NCBI GenBank assembly: GCA_964030475.1
Contig: CAXIPT010000002.1
Location: forward strand, 3,368,998 to 3,432,997
Source: Tethya wilhelma
Taxonomy: Eukaryota > Porifera > Demospongiae > Tethyida > Tethyidae
Direction: 5' to 3'
DNA: 64,000 nt
Under the pieces are notes generated by a model. That model made no database searches. It saw only the letters and a program-made list of their open reading frames with translations, and was not told the origin of the DNA. The position numbers and the translations under genes were made by a program. Positions 11,910-23,720 of the stretch are shown here, in pieces (the first letter of the stretch is position 1; each line of letters begins with the position of its first letter).

Positions 11910-13285
11910 AGCAAATATTTAGGAGAGCTGAACAGCTTGAGAAACACACTCTTATTCACTGCGGGAACTCCGGAAGATGAAGACTCCGGCTAACTAAAAA
12001 AGTTAAACTTCTGAAGCACTAAAAAAAATCATGTTCAAAGCATATTACACTTAACTACCTGCACTACAGTGCCATGTATTTCTACAACTTTTATTTTTGT
12101 CATAGATATGTATAATATCTATGTTTTTGTGAAGTTTTTGCACTGAGCAACGTGATTTGGGAACAGGTCGTCAAAAATAAATGCAAACTTTAGAGCAAGT
12201 CGAGCTTGACCATATTGGTTGTCGACCTTTTACCATATGGCTAGCAGCCGCCATGCCCAGGTATTATATGATACGAAATCGAGGTAAGGACCTACTCAAG
12301 AAGACCCAAAAATGTAATCAAGAAAAAAATTAACCCCTCCGCTACTGAATAAGAGTCACTGGTGCCCACTGACCGTTGCTGGGTGCTGCTGAGCTGGAAG
12401 CTGAGCGGTGGGAGCTGGAGACCGCAGGGGGAGCAGACTGCCAGTGTAGCCTCTTCCCAAGTAAACAGCCTACGCTGACTAAAGATGGAAGACTCCAGGA
12501 AAGGAGAGTAAAAAGAGAAGAACAAAGCAGAATCCACTGTAGGTCAACTGTAATAATTAATAATTATTCCTCTAACTATATAGTTGTATTATTAAACAAG
12601 GGATGTTCAATTAAACAAACTGTTTTTCATTTCAGTTTACAGATATTCAAACACAGCTGATGTTAATGGTATCTCTTAGGACCGCTTCAAAGGCGGATTG
12701 GTACGACCAGTTCAATACTGAGTTATTGGTTCTCATTGTCTAAGTAAGAGTGATGTAAGCAATGTTATAGTGTATTTTTATCTTCTGTTTCAGTATATAT
12801 TCTTGTTCCTTTATAGCAATGAACGAGCGGAGCATCAGTGATACTGGAAATTGCTGTGTTGGCCGTCCCTAAGGACTCGCGGGTCTCCTTCGAAAACCAG
12901 TTAACTCTTAAAACGAGCAACTTTACACCCAAACTTAGAGGTTAGTAACCAATAACATTATACCATTTCATTTTTAATATCACTTCTCTATTGTTTACAG
13001 AGGCAGCCAATGTTAATGTCGTCTCTTAGGACCCGCACAACAGTGATGGGCAGAATGTCCCTAAGGACTCGCAGATCTCTTTTGAAATCTTTTCACTGTT
13101 AAGATGAGCAACTTTGTAGCCAAACTTAGAGGTTAGTAACCAACAACATTATACTATTTTATTTTAAATATCACTCCTCTATGGTTTAAGAAAGCATCTA
13201 ATGTTNTCACCTACCCTAGACTCTCTCCTCTTCTTCATTCAGGTAATAATAGCAAGACATTGGTTAATCTTCAGTGACACACTCA

Positions 13286-13345
<60 letters not shown>

Positions 13346-13391
13346 CTGTGCACTCATCATCATGTTTGGTGTCTCTTACACTGTTCCTTAG
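11910..13391. repeat. Intergenic, with a 192-base tandem repeat
   Basis: After the glycosyltransferase stop, this holds two degenerate direct copies of a 192-base unit (about 12840-13031 and 13032-13205), both with ccctaaggactcgc and aaacttagaggttagtaacc. One copy has an open stretch (AVPKDSRVSFENQ) bounded by splice-like sites; the second is broken by stops. An N lies at 13206, followed by a short open piece (13207-13242) ending in CAG|GTAATA and a (CA)n run at 13277-13345. The missing 5' exons of the tectonic gene should lie here or in the gap. A short ATG exon at 12237-12260 (MASSRHAQ, then GTATTA) is possible but unsupported. Confidence 0.5.
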
Positions 13392-14834
13392 CTCCAGCAA
13401 TGAAGTGTGTGTGGACACCTCTCAAGTCCTGCTCACCTCCCTCCCAAGGTGCACCTGTGACCAGACCTCCTTCCTCTGTGTCATGATGGAGCAAGGTAGC
13501 TAGATACAAATACCTGTGTGCCCTTTCTGTCCATGGCAGAGATTTGATCTAGGCCTTGAGATCTGGTTTGGAATTAGACTAGTAGTGTGACTATTAAATT
13601 CTCTGCTACAACGCCAGTGGGCTCTATTAGTAGCTTAGTTGTAAGAGTATTCAACTAGAATTTTGAAACACCCACAGGCTTTGAATCCCATTTAGATCTC
13701 AATTTTTTTGTTCCTTTTCTGATCTCCATACAAACATTGCATGCCGTTTTCACGTAACAATAAAATTATTACACCTTAGAAAAGTAGTTTCTAACTCTAC
13801 TCTATTATTTTTCACCCTAGATTCCTTCAGACTAAGTTATGGAGCCCCTCCAACTGTCGACACTGAAGAAGAGTTTTCTTCCACCTTGGCCTCTCTCTCC
13901 AGACCGAGAGTGGAGCCTCTGCTACAGCTGCAGAGACCGACACTCGAAGACACCTTCTACAGAGTAAGAATTGACACATCAGTCTTATTCCCAGATTTTA
14001 GTTTTATCATGCATGCCAAACCTATCACCATGCCCCTTTTCTTGTGAGTATTGAGTATCATACCCGTACAGTAGTATAAATGGGCATGGTTATGGCTGGT
14101 ATAGCTGGTAGCATGGCTATAGCTGGTAGCATGGCTATAGCTAGTAGCATGGCTATAGCTGGTGGCATGGCTGTAGCTGGTAGCATGGCTATAGCTGGTG
14201 GCATGGCTGTGAAATAGAACGAATTTTAGTTCTTCAATTTGGCTCCTCCTACCACTTACGGTGAACCTCTCTGTTCAACCTCAAACCTTTAAAGAGGGTT
14301 ACTACTAGCCTTGTTCCCAGGCCTTCCCTGGCGCGTATTTTATACTTCGCGAGTTGCTTAGCCCTCCTTTTTCCTCACCCATAATATTGGAGAAGGCCTG
14401 TATACGAGGCTAGGTTACTACCCCAAACCTCTAAAAAAAATGCATGTTACTAACAAAATACACATTTCTGCTGTTTATGGTACACTCAGAAACTATGTAC
14501 ATGTAGAACCAATACAAAGAGATTTTCTCTGCTATCATTTTACAAAGCCATTTCTCTTCCCTTCCCACAGGTTGGTGATCCTCTCCTGGTGCTCAGAAAT
14601 GGTGTCATGGATTTCCTGACTCTCCCCAGTTCACTGAACGGCCTACACTGTCATGATGGCAACCCAATCGGTGAGATACAGTAGAGTGAAGTTGTGTACT
14701 TTCTCGAAAAACTCGATCCTAATAGGAAGTTGGAGGTGGAAGGTGTAACATGTGTAGCTAAATCCAAACTTTTTTAAAAAATTTTTTATAAGTATGTACA
14801 CATGTTTATGTTCCCTATCTCAAGTTCTCTCTTC

Positions 14835-14868
<34 letters not shown>

Positions 14869-15715
14869 AGCTTATTTGTCAGATGCGGAAGAAGTTTGTG
14901 AAAGAAGTACCAATCAACTTGAAACAACTTGTTCCTCATTCTCAGCACTGAACACTTTTGAAGACTTCTCCATTCTCCAAGTCAGTTAGTAGCTACAAGT
15001 TTTCTACAGACTATAACACAATGTACTGACTGTATAGTGGGGATTTTTCGTGGGGAAAATTTTTTGCGTTTTCGTCTTGAATACAAATTTGCGGGAAAAA
15101 TTTTCGAGGATTGCGTCTCAACATTATGCGATGACCAAACAAATTTTGTTGGAGAATATTTTAATTCAAAGCTGCCAAGCCACGAAATTCACAAAAATTT
15201 TCTTACATGAAAATTTCCCGCTATACGGTAGTCTATCGAGCTAGACCCGCCTTCTGTCAGTTCTACCCGTGACACAGTCTCGCCGGCCAGACTCTTCCCA
15301 AGGGAAAAGGAGGACACTTGAACAAAACCGCCATGCGAGTGTTACCAGACCCTTTCTTTTCTTGAAAGGGGCTGGCCCACGAGACTACCCGTGACATAAG
15401 ACAGGGGGAAACTGTTGCATACGTGTCGGATTTAGAATAATTGTGTTTGTTCCACTTCCTTTCAGGATCCTACTGGTGACTTCCTCGTGAACATCACTGT
15501 GTCCGGTGTTCGTTGTCAAGGTGACATGGGGGTGTGTCCACTGACTCCACCCATCTATGACCCCAGTACAGGACAATGTAGCAACGTCTTAGTTGAGGTA
15601 TGTAACACACGTAGTATTGAGCATGATAAAATGGATATCATTTGAAAGCTCTCTTTGTGCTGATCACAATGGTTCTAATTGCTGAGTCAGCAAAATAACT
15701 ACACACACATGTGTT

Positions 15716-15760
<45 letters not shown>

Positions 15761-16042
15761 CTCAATATACCATCCTACATAATGGTAGTGGTCAAGTTGA
15801 TTCAGCCTCTGTGGAGCTGGTTCTGGGTTCGGTCCAAGATGGAGGACGATACTCTCAGACCTTCGGAGTCAAGTTTGTCAGTTTATCTTCACTGGTGAGT
15901 GAGTGAGTGTAGGAGTTTCATTTGATGCTTTTCATGTATGCAGCTTGTAATTCTAGTCCATCGGAGGGTGGTAGGAGACCATTATGTTGTCAACAGAGAT
16001 AGCCATGATGGCTTATAAGTTAGTTTGTAACTTAACTCTTGA

Positions 16043-16073
<31 letters not shown>

Positions 16074-17967
16074 GGATGAAAATGAAGTTATTCTCCAGCG
16101 ATCTGGTAACCCTGGCTACCTCGAGGGGGAACCCCTACTGGCTGGACCACTAATGAACATGTACGTACCATCAATTATTGACAAACTTATACCCTAGATC
16201 GGGAAAATTTTGACTTATTCATTGATATCATGATTGATTCAGTAAAGGTCAATCACCATACATGCACATAACAATTTTTCTCACATTTGATATTTGCCCA
16301 TCATTCAAGTGGCAAAAAATGTTTTACAGTGAAGATTTCCCAATTTATATGTATGTAGCTGGGTTCGAAGTGCAAAGGTCTTATTGATTACTTTCATGTC
16401 TTGATCCTTGTCTAGAGACAGCATATCTCTGTCTGTGGATCGCAGTCAGTGGCTGACCATCCCTCAGAGCTCCCAGGAGTGTGAGGGAGGCAATGGCTCC
16501 TCTCTCTCTGTCTCCTTTAGAGAGGACACACACACTTCTTGTAGACTGATGTAAGTCATGGAAGTTTAATACGATGTGTTTGTTTGTCAGTTGCCTGGCC
16601 TCGATTTCATCTCATTCCAAGATTTCTTTGTAACCTTGTACCATTGTCTGCATGTACAGCTGTATCTCAGTATGGCCTTCATGGTTGTACAAGAAAGTAC
16701 AAGTGATAAGAATTTTGTGTCCCATTTTGTTAAGAAATTTATTGTGTATGTACAGCTATATCAAGAAAAAAAACCTATAATATTAATTTTAAGCATGCAT
16801 GAGTATTGAAAAAAAAACTCCTCTTATTGTTATCCTCTTTCATGCATATATAGTATCCTTCCTTCTGATACATGCTCTGATATCTGTGAGAGGGCTCTGG
16901 ACCACCTTCCTGCTACACCTGTGGAAACTTTTGTTGGAATATTTGGCAATTCTGACCCTCTAGACCTCACACAGTGGTTGCCTGTGCTCCATAACAACCC
17001 ACAGTGTCTGGAAAACCAGGTGTGAAGTGTGACATGATAATATGATCAGCAGCTCTGAAGATTACTTTATCTCTATACCTACAGTCTGGGCAGGCATATA
17101 CATCTACTTTGATATATATTATACTCTATCAAATTTGTCTAAATAATGCACACTTTTATTGCTGAGAGTCACATAGATAAATGCACACTCTATATATAGA
17201 AAGTTTTTTTTGACAGAAGCTGTGGTGTGTATTATTTGGGAAAGCATCAGCTAGTGACTAAAGTCCATCCGGTTTGAGAATGCTCGTAGAAAAAAATGAA
17301 TAACTATCCAACAGATTTCAAAATTTCAAGCAATTTCTCCCCATTCTTTTGGGTGCTTTTTCAGCTTCCTATGCCTTACCAATCAAAGGTTGGCTATTTT
17401 ACCCCATAATTATAAAAAGTATTGTATGAATCTCATTATTTCACTTCCGGCGGCATTCTCAAACCAGATGGATGAAGGGATTGATAGATGCCATTCAAGA
17501 TTATTCATTGTATGAGGTACTGTATATACTTTATCAATAACCTTTGCAGGCAGCAGGACCAACCTGCGATGTGATTACATCATTACAAATCACCATCCTC
17601 TACTCCTATACCAACAACTTCAACTCCCCTGAGGCAGTTCTCTCTGGAGCTAGATTCTCTTACAGCACTGAGAGCGTCGTGAGTGCTTTTTCTACACACA
17701 CTACTATACATGTATAATATTATATCCTATTTATAGACACATACAGTACAAGCTTGGCAAAAAAAATGATGAACATTTTGTGTGTGTATTGAGTTTGTAT
17801 ATGCTCATGTTGAGTGTACATTTTAGTCTTTCAAGCTTGGAGGTTTTCCTTTATACACCTGAGTGAGACCATGTTTCTAGCTATACTCATTCACTCACAT
17901 CACACACACACACACATGCACACACACGCACACACGCACACACACACACACACACACGCACACACAG

Positions 17968-17999
<32 letters not shown>

Positions 18000-18243
18000 A
18001 CACACACACACGTTCCCATAGACTCGAGCTCGCTCAAGACGTGACTACATCTTACTTCAAACATCAGTGGCATTCATTGAAGTCAGTTTAATGCCCTCCT
18101 ATGCTCTAGACCCCATTGGAGACACAGTCTACAAACTCCCTTATGACTTTCTCTATCCTTTCTTTGTCTCTTCAAGTTTGTGCACACAAGGAAACAGTTT
18201 ACTTCTCTCTAGTTTGATCCTAATAGCTTTTGCAATGCTGTAA
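13392..18243 (+). CDS. Tectonic family protein (TCTN), 5' end missing
   Basis: Exons are 13392-13495, 13821-13963, 14571-14670, 14871-14980, 15466-15597, 15760-15894, 16075-16160, 16416-16550, 16854-17019, 17550-17678 and 18022-18243, all in phase, about 487 residues. Family features are [14 protein letters not shown] (the GNPGY..G.P..AG block), [32 protein letters not shown], and near the end [12 protein letters not shown] followed by a C-terminal hydrophobic segment ([14 protein letters not shown]) before TAA. Tectonics are transition-zone proteins of cilia in the MKS/B9 complex; they are extracellular or membrane anchored and shape ciliary membrane composition. An early Cys-rich piece ([11 protein letters not shown]) corresponds to the tectonic Cys region but is poorer in Cys than in vertebrates. 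The signal peptide exon is not found; an N at 13206 lies just upstream. Confidence 0.85.
14094..14214. repeat. 18-base tandem repeat (gctggtagcatggctata)
   Basis: About six imperfect direct copies in an intron of the tectonic gene. Confidence 0.85.
15031..15230. mobile_element. Foldback element, GCGGGAAATTTTCG family
   Basis: The left end reads tgtatagtggggatttttcg, with ttttcgtggggaaaatttt inside. The right end reads aaatttcccgctatacggta. A better-preserved copy is at 35169-35378. No coding frame is present. It lies in a tectonic intron. Confidence 0.7.
15260..15400. repeat. Probable small foldback insertion
   Basis: Starts acccgtgacacagtctcgcc and ends with ggcccacgagactacccgtg. The words gtctcgccggccag and ctggcccacgagac are near inverted matches, and acccgtgac occurs as a direct repeat at both ends. 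It is G+C-richer than its surroundings and lies next to the previous element in the same intron. Confidence 0.4.
15955..16042 (-). repeat. Copy of the ~93-base dispersed minisatellite (reverse orientation)
   Basis: Reads ggtggtaggagaccattatg, then ccatgatggcttataagtta. This is the reverse complement of the units at 36605-36895 and 47284-47510. It is followed directly by a (TC)n run to the next 3' splice site. Confidence 0.8.
17265..17471. mobile_element. Foldback element, CATCTGGTTTGAGAATGC family
   Basis: Left end ccatccggtttgagaatgc, right end gcattctcaaaccagatgg, 207 bases. A second copy with the same ends and length is at 39225-39430. Non-coding, in a tectonic intron. Confidence 0.8.
17897..18012. 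repeat. (CA)n microsatellite next to the last tectonic exon
   Basis: Interrupted CA run ending ten bases before the CCCATAG acceptor of the final exon. Confidence 0.85.
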
Positions 18244-18481
18244 TATCAGCTATACCTTATAGATTAAACAAATTTAACATTTAAAAGTTTTAGTTACTAT
18301 AGCTAAGAATCCATGGGAAAACAAAACAAAACTGCAAAGAAACGTGCAAGTTTATTACAATTGACAATTATATTACCAGCTTAAGGGTTTGCTTTAATTA
18401 GAAACCTAGGTATATACTTATAGATTAACTTCCTTATACTATAATATTATTATTACTGTAACAGTGTTTATTTAATCATCG

Positions 18482-20864
18482 TCAAGAGGTACGTAGTGAC
18501 AATTTCCATGGAACGGTTTTAACCCTACAATCATCTCCAGGGACTCGCTGACATGTCCTAGCGTTACAGCAGTGAGCCATGCACTCTTCAGGGCTACCAC
18601 AATCACACGTTTCATCTCCTTCCACTATTCCATCACCACACACTGGATCACTGTGACGCCGAGCACGAGGACTTGGTTCATTCAACAAACAGGGATAGAG
18701 ACCATTTTCGAACGCATTGTTAAGATAACTAGTACTACACGAACTCCACATGCTGGGAGCAGGACTTTGAAATCGACCAGGTGTTCTTGTCATGATACAA
18801 CTGCCAGATGGATCATTGCAAGAGCAAGTTCCTGTGCATGGAAATAAGTATATGAACAACATACGTATGTGACAGTATATCATTAAAACTAAGTTTTTAG
18901 ATTCTATAAGCATTCAGAATCCATGCAGACTCATCTTTTCTCGATGCTATTTTCATGTGTGTATAAAATAGAATGCGCATGGGGCTGGTATATTATTATT
19001 ATTGCACGAGGGTGAATTATGTGCCTATTTACTGTTTTGTATATAGCTCACAGAGAGCAGTAGATAATTATTTTTAAACTTATGTATATATACCATTATC
19101 ACTAGGGATGTTTAAGAGATGACCGAGTTGATTAGCTGCAACACTGGCAGTTGATGGCAAAGGACCAAGTGGGATTCCTCCATCTTTAATGCCACACACT
19201 GAATAGTCGGTGCACATGCCACCTAGGAATGCTGTTCCATTTCTATTATCCAAGCTATAATGAACACCACTGTATGAATGTGTAAAGTTTAGAAGGAAGG
19301 GGTTAGTATCACTGCATGTGTGTGCATGCTAGTCTAAATTATGATGTGCTAGAGTTACTGTAGTAAAATTACTTAATTAGTGTCATTTTTGATACATGAG
19401 TTCCTATAGCAAAATTAATAATCAGTAAAATAGTCTGTATAACTATAACAGCAAAAATTTAATGGGTTAGTATTATAGGCAAGACTTAGTTATAGTATGT
19501 TTTGTTGGCATGTTAACTATATAGAATACTTACGTTATGAGCATTGCTGCATCATAGGATTTCGAAGTTTCTCGTTGAATACGCCTTGCGTAGAGATGAA
19601 AGCTGATCACAAGATCATTTAATGTATGTATATTACTGGTTGAAAAAGGAGCTGACCGCAACCAAATTTCCATTCGACTTACAACCACTCTGACACCAAA
19701 TGGTTTGTACAACTGTACCATGGAGAATAGGAAGAAAGTGCCGGCATTTATGCATGGAGAGAAATAATGATAATATTATCAAGATTGTATGCTGTTCATT
19801 TTGCTTTATACAGAGAACATGAATCCTTTAATAATAAGTTAATATAAATTATAATCTCTTAAAGCATTGTTTCTACACTTAGGACAAAATATTTATAATT
19901 TACAAGAATCCTAGCTTAATTTGTACTATTTAAATTAGAGCATGGTATATACATTTCAACTTAAGGCTATCACTCGTGACATACATATTATAACATTCAA
20001 TTTATACCTCGTTCACATGGTTGATAATTGCCGTAGCTCTTTGCTCAGTTAATGAAGTATCACGATTGTTGCTGATGTACTATTAGAATTTAAAGATAAT
20101 GAATACATGAGCATTATACATTAAAGTCATTAAAATCAATGCTATATATCAGTAGTGGAATGTTGACAAACCTGATAATAGTCATTCACAACCATAAGCT
20201 CTACAGTTCGTGTTGCAGTATTTGACGCTTGTCTTCTCTGTACAACAAACATGCACATTGTATTATTACAAGTAATAATTTTTTTTTTAAAAATAGGTAT
20301 AGTGTAGGGATGGGCAGTGCGGTAAAAAGTATTGGAACAAAGCATGCATGGTCTCAATATCGGCACATGACTACTTCATTTTTATTCTTGATCCCTCAAA
20401 AATGGCACTATGGTGGCTTCCCACTAGCGCTCTCTACGAGTGCTGTGGAAAGTTTTTGTGAGTTTTAGGATTTGCATGCAGTTGGCCATACGTCAGTGAG
20501 AGCTTCTAGGCAACTTCGAAGGTTTGATTTCGTTTGATTAGATTTTTATGGTGACCAACATTTTGTGATTGTGCACATGTCTATGGGATAGCCGGCCCAT
20601 TCCTACTATAAGTATACTGCACGTATGATGCTGTCAAACTCTTACATTAATGCTGTGTTCCAACTTATCCAAATTTAGTAAATGCAGTCCATGATGATCA
20701 TCATCAGATGGGTGATCAGAACCTAGTAGACACAATGTGTATAAAATTCAATCATACATGCATGACACTGCAGAAACAATTAAAACTAGACTAATTATGT
20801 TACCAATAACAGCTGCCAATGAAAGAGTCACTAGCATTGACAAAGCAATAAATTCCTTCCACAT
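18482..20864 (-). CDS. ADAM-like (M12B reprolysin) protein, catalytically dead zinc site, truncated in disintegrin domain
   Basis: Exons are 20864-20804, 20722-20646, 20237-20172, 20079-20008, 19712-19534, 19269-19094 and 18831-18482; all phases fit, giving 326 residues. An N-terminal hydrophobic signal/anchor (ALSMLVTLSLAAVIG) is followed by a short linker ending in a basic pair (RRQ), then a reprolysin-like start (TVELMVVNDYY). The exon after AAMLITGVHYS corresponds to the ADAM core, with the expected zinc motif HELGHxxGxxHD replaced by NQLGHLLNIPSD. Two metal-binding His and the catalytic Glu are therefore gone. CSCNDPSGSCIM keeps the Met-turn and Cys pattern, and CGDGIVEGDETCDCG begins the disintegrin domain, which stops early at a TGA after CRVKTVPW. 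There is no large prodomain and no transmembrane tail. It is probably a secreted or anchored binding pseudoenzyme; the partner is unknown. Confidence 0.75.
20303..20610. mobile_element. Partial copy of the AGGAATGGGC-family element
   Basis: Begins tgtagggatgggcagtgcgg and ends ggcccattcctactata, matching parts of 2318-3310 in inverted order. It lies in an intron of the first ADAM-like gene. The second ADAM copy lacks it, so insertion followed the duplication. Confidence 0.7.
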
Positions 20865-20967
20865 ATCTAATCAATTATTTAGCTTGAGAGCTCTTCACTT
20901 GTTTCTATACTTGCAGAGAGAAGACTTGACTAGGCTGTTGAACCGAATTATATTAGCTTGTTCTCTG

Positions 20968-20976
20968 CTTTTTATA
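20968..20976 (-). promoter_or_regulatory. TATA-like box of first ADAM-like gene
   Basis: TATAAAAAG on the minus strand, about 105 bases before the ATG. It is at the same relative place as TATATATAAAG of the second copy. Confidence 0.5.
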
Positions 20977-20997
20977 CCCATATAACTTCCACACAAT

Positions 20998-21265
20998 TAT
21001 TTGCGGGGTCAGCACTACGTTAACCATAAATAAGGAATTTGATAGACTTCATCTGGGAAGAACCACATTGTGCAGGACATTGAATTAGAAGTGGGCATAG
21101 GATAGTCTGTTCCTGAGAACATGCACCACAAGAGTGCATTTTAGTGTCACCAGCTGAATACTGATTTTGTCTGTTCCCGGAAATGTCATGATATGGTTCC
21201 TAAGTTTACTCTTATTGCATTGTCCCCTTCCACATCAATCGGTCTTAATATGTGGCATGTCTTGC
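20998..21265. repeat. Duplicated upstream block of the ADAM-like genes, copy 1
   Basis: Matches 23450-23720 closely (for example cattgtgcaggacattgaat, atggttcctaagtttactct). The tandem duplication of about 2.3-2.5 kb therefore included promoter DNA. Confidence 0.85.
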
Positions 21266-21461
21266 ATTGTTCCTTATGCCACATGTGCACTATAATAATA
21301 CTTATAGTCTAACCATGAATCTGAAAAACCGTCTCTTTCTATGAATTCACATATATTATAATAAGCATAATTGGGCCATTCCGCGGCGGGCTTTGAGCAT
21401 AAAGAAAGAAAAACAGGCAGAGTCTTGAGCATAATCCATCAAGGCCTAATATCGTTTGTTG

Positions 21462-21597
21462 TATGTCGCATGTTGCATGTCGCATGTCGTATATTGTATG
21501 TCGCATGTCGCATGTCGTATGTCGCATGTCGCATGTCGCATGTCGTATGTCACATGTCGCATGTCGCATGTTGCATGTTGCATGTTGCATGTTGGTA
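21462..21597. repeat. 7-base satellite (gtcgcat)n
   Basis: About nineteen imperfect copies of gtcgcat/gtcgtat/gttgcat. It is flanked on both sides by pieces with ttgggccatt and ttgagca words (21370-21430, 21640-21690), a separate degenerate repeat. Confidence 0.9.
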
Positions 21598-21704
21598 GGT
21601 ATTTGGTAATAATAAGCATAATAGACAATTTAACTTGAGAAGCATAATAGGCAGATTTGGAACATAATTGGGCCATTCTTTGAGCACAAAAGTGACAAAA
21701 GAAN

Positions 21705-23236
21705 GAAGAATGCCTTACGAATCGAGTAATCTCGAAAGTTGAGCAGACGACTATTGGTTGAAAAAGAATGCGAAATTTCATCTCTTTCTGTCCAAATTAT
21801 AATGTTATTTAGAACCACTCTGACACCTAGTGGTCTAAATAGCTGGAGAGAGTCAGAGGAAAGTAAAGTGAAATGATAATAATAATATAATTATAATTAT
21901 CATATAAATACATTGTCAAGTCAAATTGAATGCCATGCATGTTATTAATAATAGTATTGTAAACATCCTAAAAAGGTTTCATTGTATAGTACTAAACTCT
22001 TATAAAAATTAATGCCAGGCTGTACTTAGGAGAAAGTAATATTGTGGCAATCTTGTTGTTTGTCCTACTCTATTAAAATTGTTATAATTGTTATTATTCA
22101 TGCATTGACTTACCTCATCCACATGATTGACAATTGCTTTGGTTCTTTGAATAGTTAAATTGTTGTTGCGATTGTTGCGGTTAAACTAGAAAGAATGATG
22201 AGTATATTACTATCTATTTCAAATCCTTACACAAAACTTTTAATTTCAAGCGTTGAACAAAGATGTGAGCATTCTGATATGGGCATATAAATTAATTATT
22301 GTACCCATGACCTGACCGATGTGGTTTACACGTATTTGTACACCCTTCGTGTTTTGAAGTTGTACAAATTTGAATGTGCACCTCATTAAAATTATAGTAT
22401 GCAACAGTTTGAAAGACCACAGTCAATTTTTTTCCTCTGGTAAAACAGCATACTAATTTTTAAGCAAGTTTTTTTAATTCAGATTCAAACATGATAATAT
22501 TTTACCCAAAGTCCAAGCAAGCCTTATTTCATAAACAAGCAGCTATAATGTGTTACAAATTAATGATGGATTACAGATTCACATGATTAATTAATGTTAT
22601 TTGAACATTTTCACAAACCTGACTAAGGTCATTCACAACCACAAGCTCCACAACTCGTGTTGCAGTATCTGATACTTGTCTTCTCTATACAAATTCAATT
22701 AACACATGTACATCATAATAATTATTATAATGAAATCAGGTATTACTGCATAAGTCTGTAACACATAGTCGACCAGAAATTGTTGTTATCATGAAAACTC
22801 TTACATTAATGTTGTGTTCCAACTCATCCAAATTTGGTAAATGCAGTCCATGATGATTATCATCAGATGGGTGATCAGAACCTAGAACAAATCTATGTAT
22901 AAAATTCAATAAGATAATAGAATATTGTGTAACAGTTCTGGGCTGGCACATGCATTGTCCGAAGCTTTGTACAAAAACAGATGACAGTTTGAAAGCATAA
23001 TTATTATGCATGTTTATAAACACTGCAGAATGTGACTCTACTATTATAATAATTTTTATGAATGCATACAATGTCATGCCAAAATGAGCTTAAGATAAAT
23101 CACTTTCAAAAGACACAATATCGTGCATGCATGCGAACAAAACTAGACTATAATATACTGTTATACCAATAACAGCTGCCAATGAAACAGTCACCAGCAT
23201 TGATAGAGCAATAAACACCTTCCACATATTATGCAT
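21705..23236 (-). CDS. Second ADAM-like gene, truncated at an N
   Basis: Exons are 23236-23167, 22881-22805, 22684-22619, 22185-22114 and 21842-21705, with the same phases and nearly the same lengths as the first copy (77, 66 and 72 bases identical). It encodes a signal/anchor (ALSMLVTVSLAAVIG), a linker, RRQVSDTATRVVELVVVND and LFRPLGVRVVLNN. The fifth exon runs into the N at 21704, and the catalytic and disintegrin exons are absent from the window. Either the contig ends there or the gene is a fragment. Start choice: MHNMWK at 23236 or MWK at 23227, the latter matching copy 1. Confidence 0.65.
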
Positions 23237-23382
23237 TGATGATTCCTTTGAACTTAAAATTCTTATTCTTGAGTTATCAGAAATGGTCAAGTTATAATTT
23301 AGCTTTAGAGTTCTTCAATTGTTTCTATAGTTGCAGAGAGAAGACTTGACTAGGCTGTTGAACTGAATTAGTTTGCTCTCTG

Positions 23383-23393
23383 CTTTATATATA
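23383..23393 (-). promoter_or_regulatory. TATA-like box of second ADAM-like gene
   Basis: TATATATAAAG on the minus strand, about 150 bases before the start. It is conserved in position with 20968-20976. Confidence 0.5.
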
Positions 23394-23449
23394 CCCATAA
23401 TTATTATATATATGTGATGGTACTATATATAACTTCCATATACACTATA

Positions 23450-23720
23450 TTATCTGCGGGGTAAGCAGTTCACCATGCATAAGGAAGTTGATATAGCTAG
23501 GCTTCATCTGGGAATAACCACATTGTGCAGGACATTGAATTTGAAGTGGGCATAGGATAGTCTGTTCCTGAGAACATGCACCACAAGAGTGCATTGTTAG
23601 TGTCACCAGCTGAATACAGATTTTGTCTGTTCCCAGAAATGTCATGATATGGTTCCTAAGTTTACTCTTGCCACATTGTCCCCTTCCACATCAATGATCG
23701 TTATATGTGGCATGTCTTGC
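23450..23720. repeat. Duplicated upstream block of the ADAM-like genes, copy 2
   Basis: Partner of 20998-21265. The remaining 23721-24235 is A+T-rich head-to-head spacer before the first formin-like gene, and I see nothing else in it. Confidence 0.85.

Noticed and set aside
12292..12660. Open frames on both strands before the tectonic gene
   Set aside because: Compositionally biased, no recognisable motif, and no consistent splicing into the tectonic exons.
12824..13130. Small exon family in the 192-base tandem repeat
   Set aside because: Only one of the copies stays open and no conserved frame is shared, so coding is not supported.
14094..14214. Possible CRISPR-like array
   Set aside because: The 18-base units are contiguous with no spacers, and the context is a eukaryotic intron.
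18572..18847. Plus-strand 91-codon frame
   Set aside because: Antisense to the disintegrin exon, whose Cys pattern is clear on the minus strand.
21339..21781. Open frames made of Met-Arg-His-Ala and Cys-Arg-Met-Ser repeats
   Set aside because: Simple translation of the 7-base satellite.
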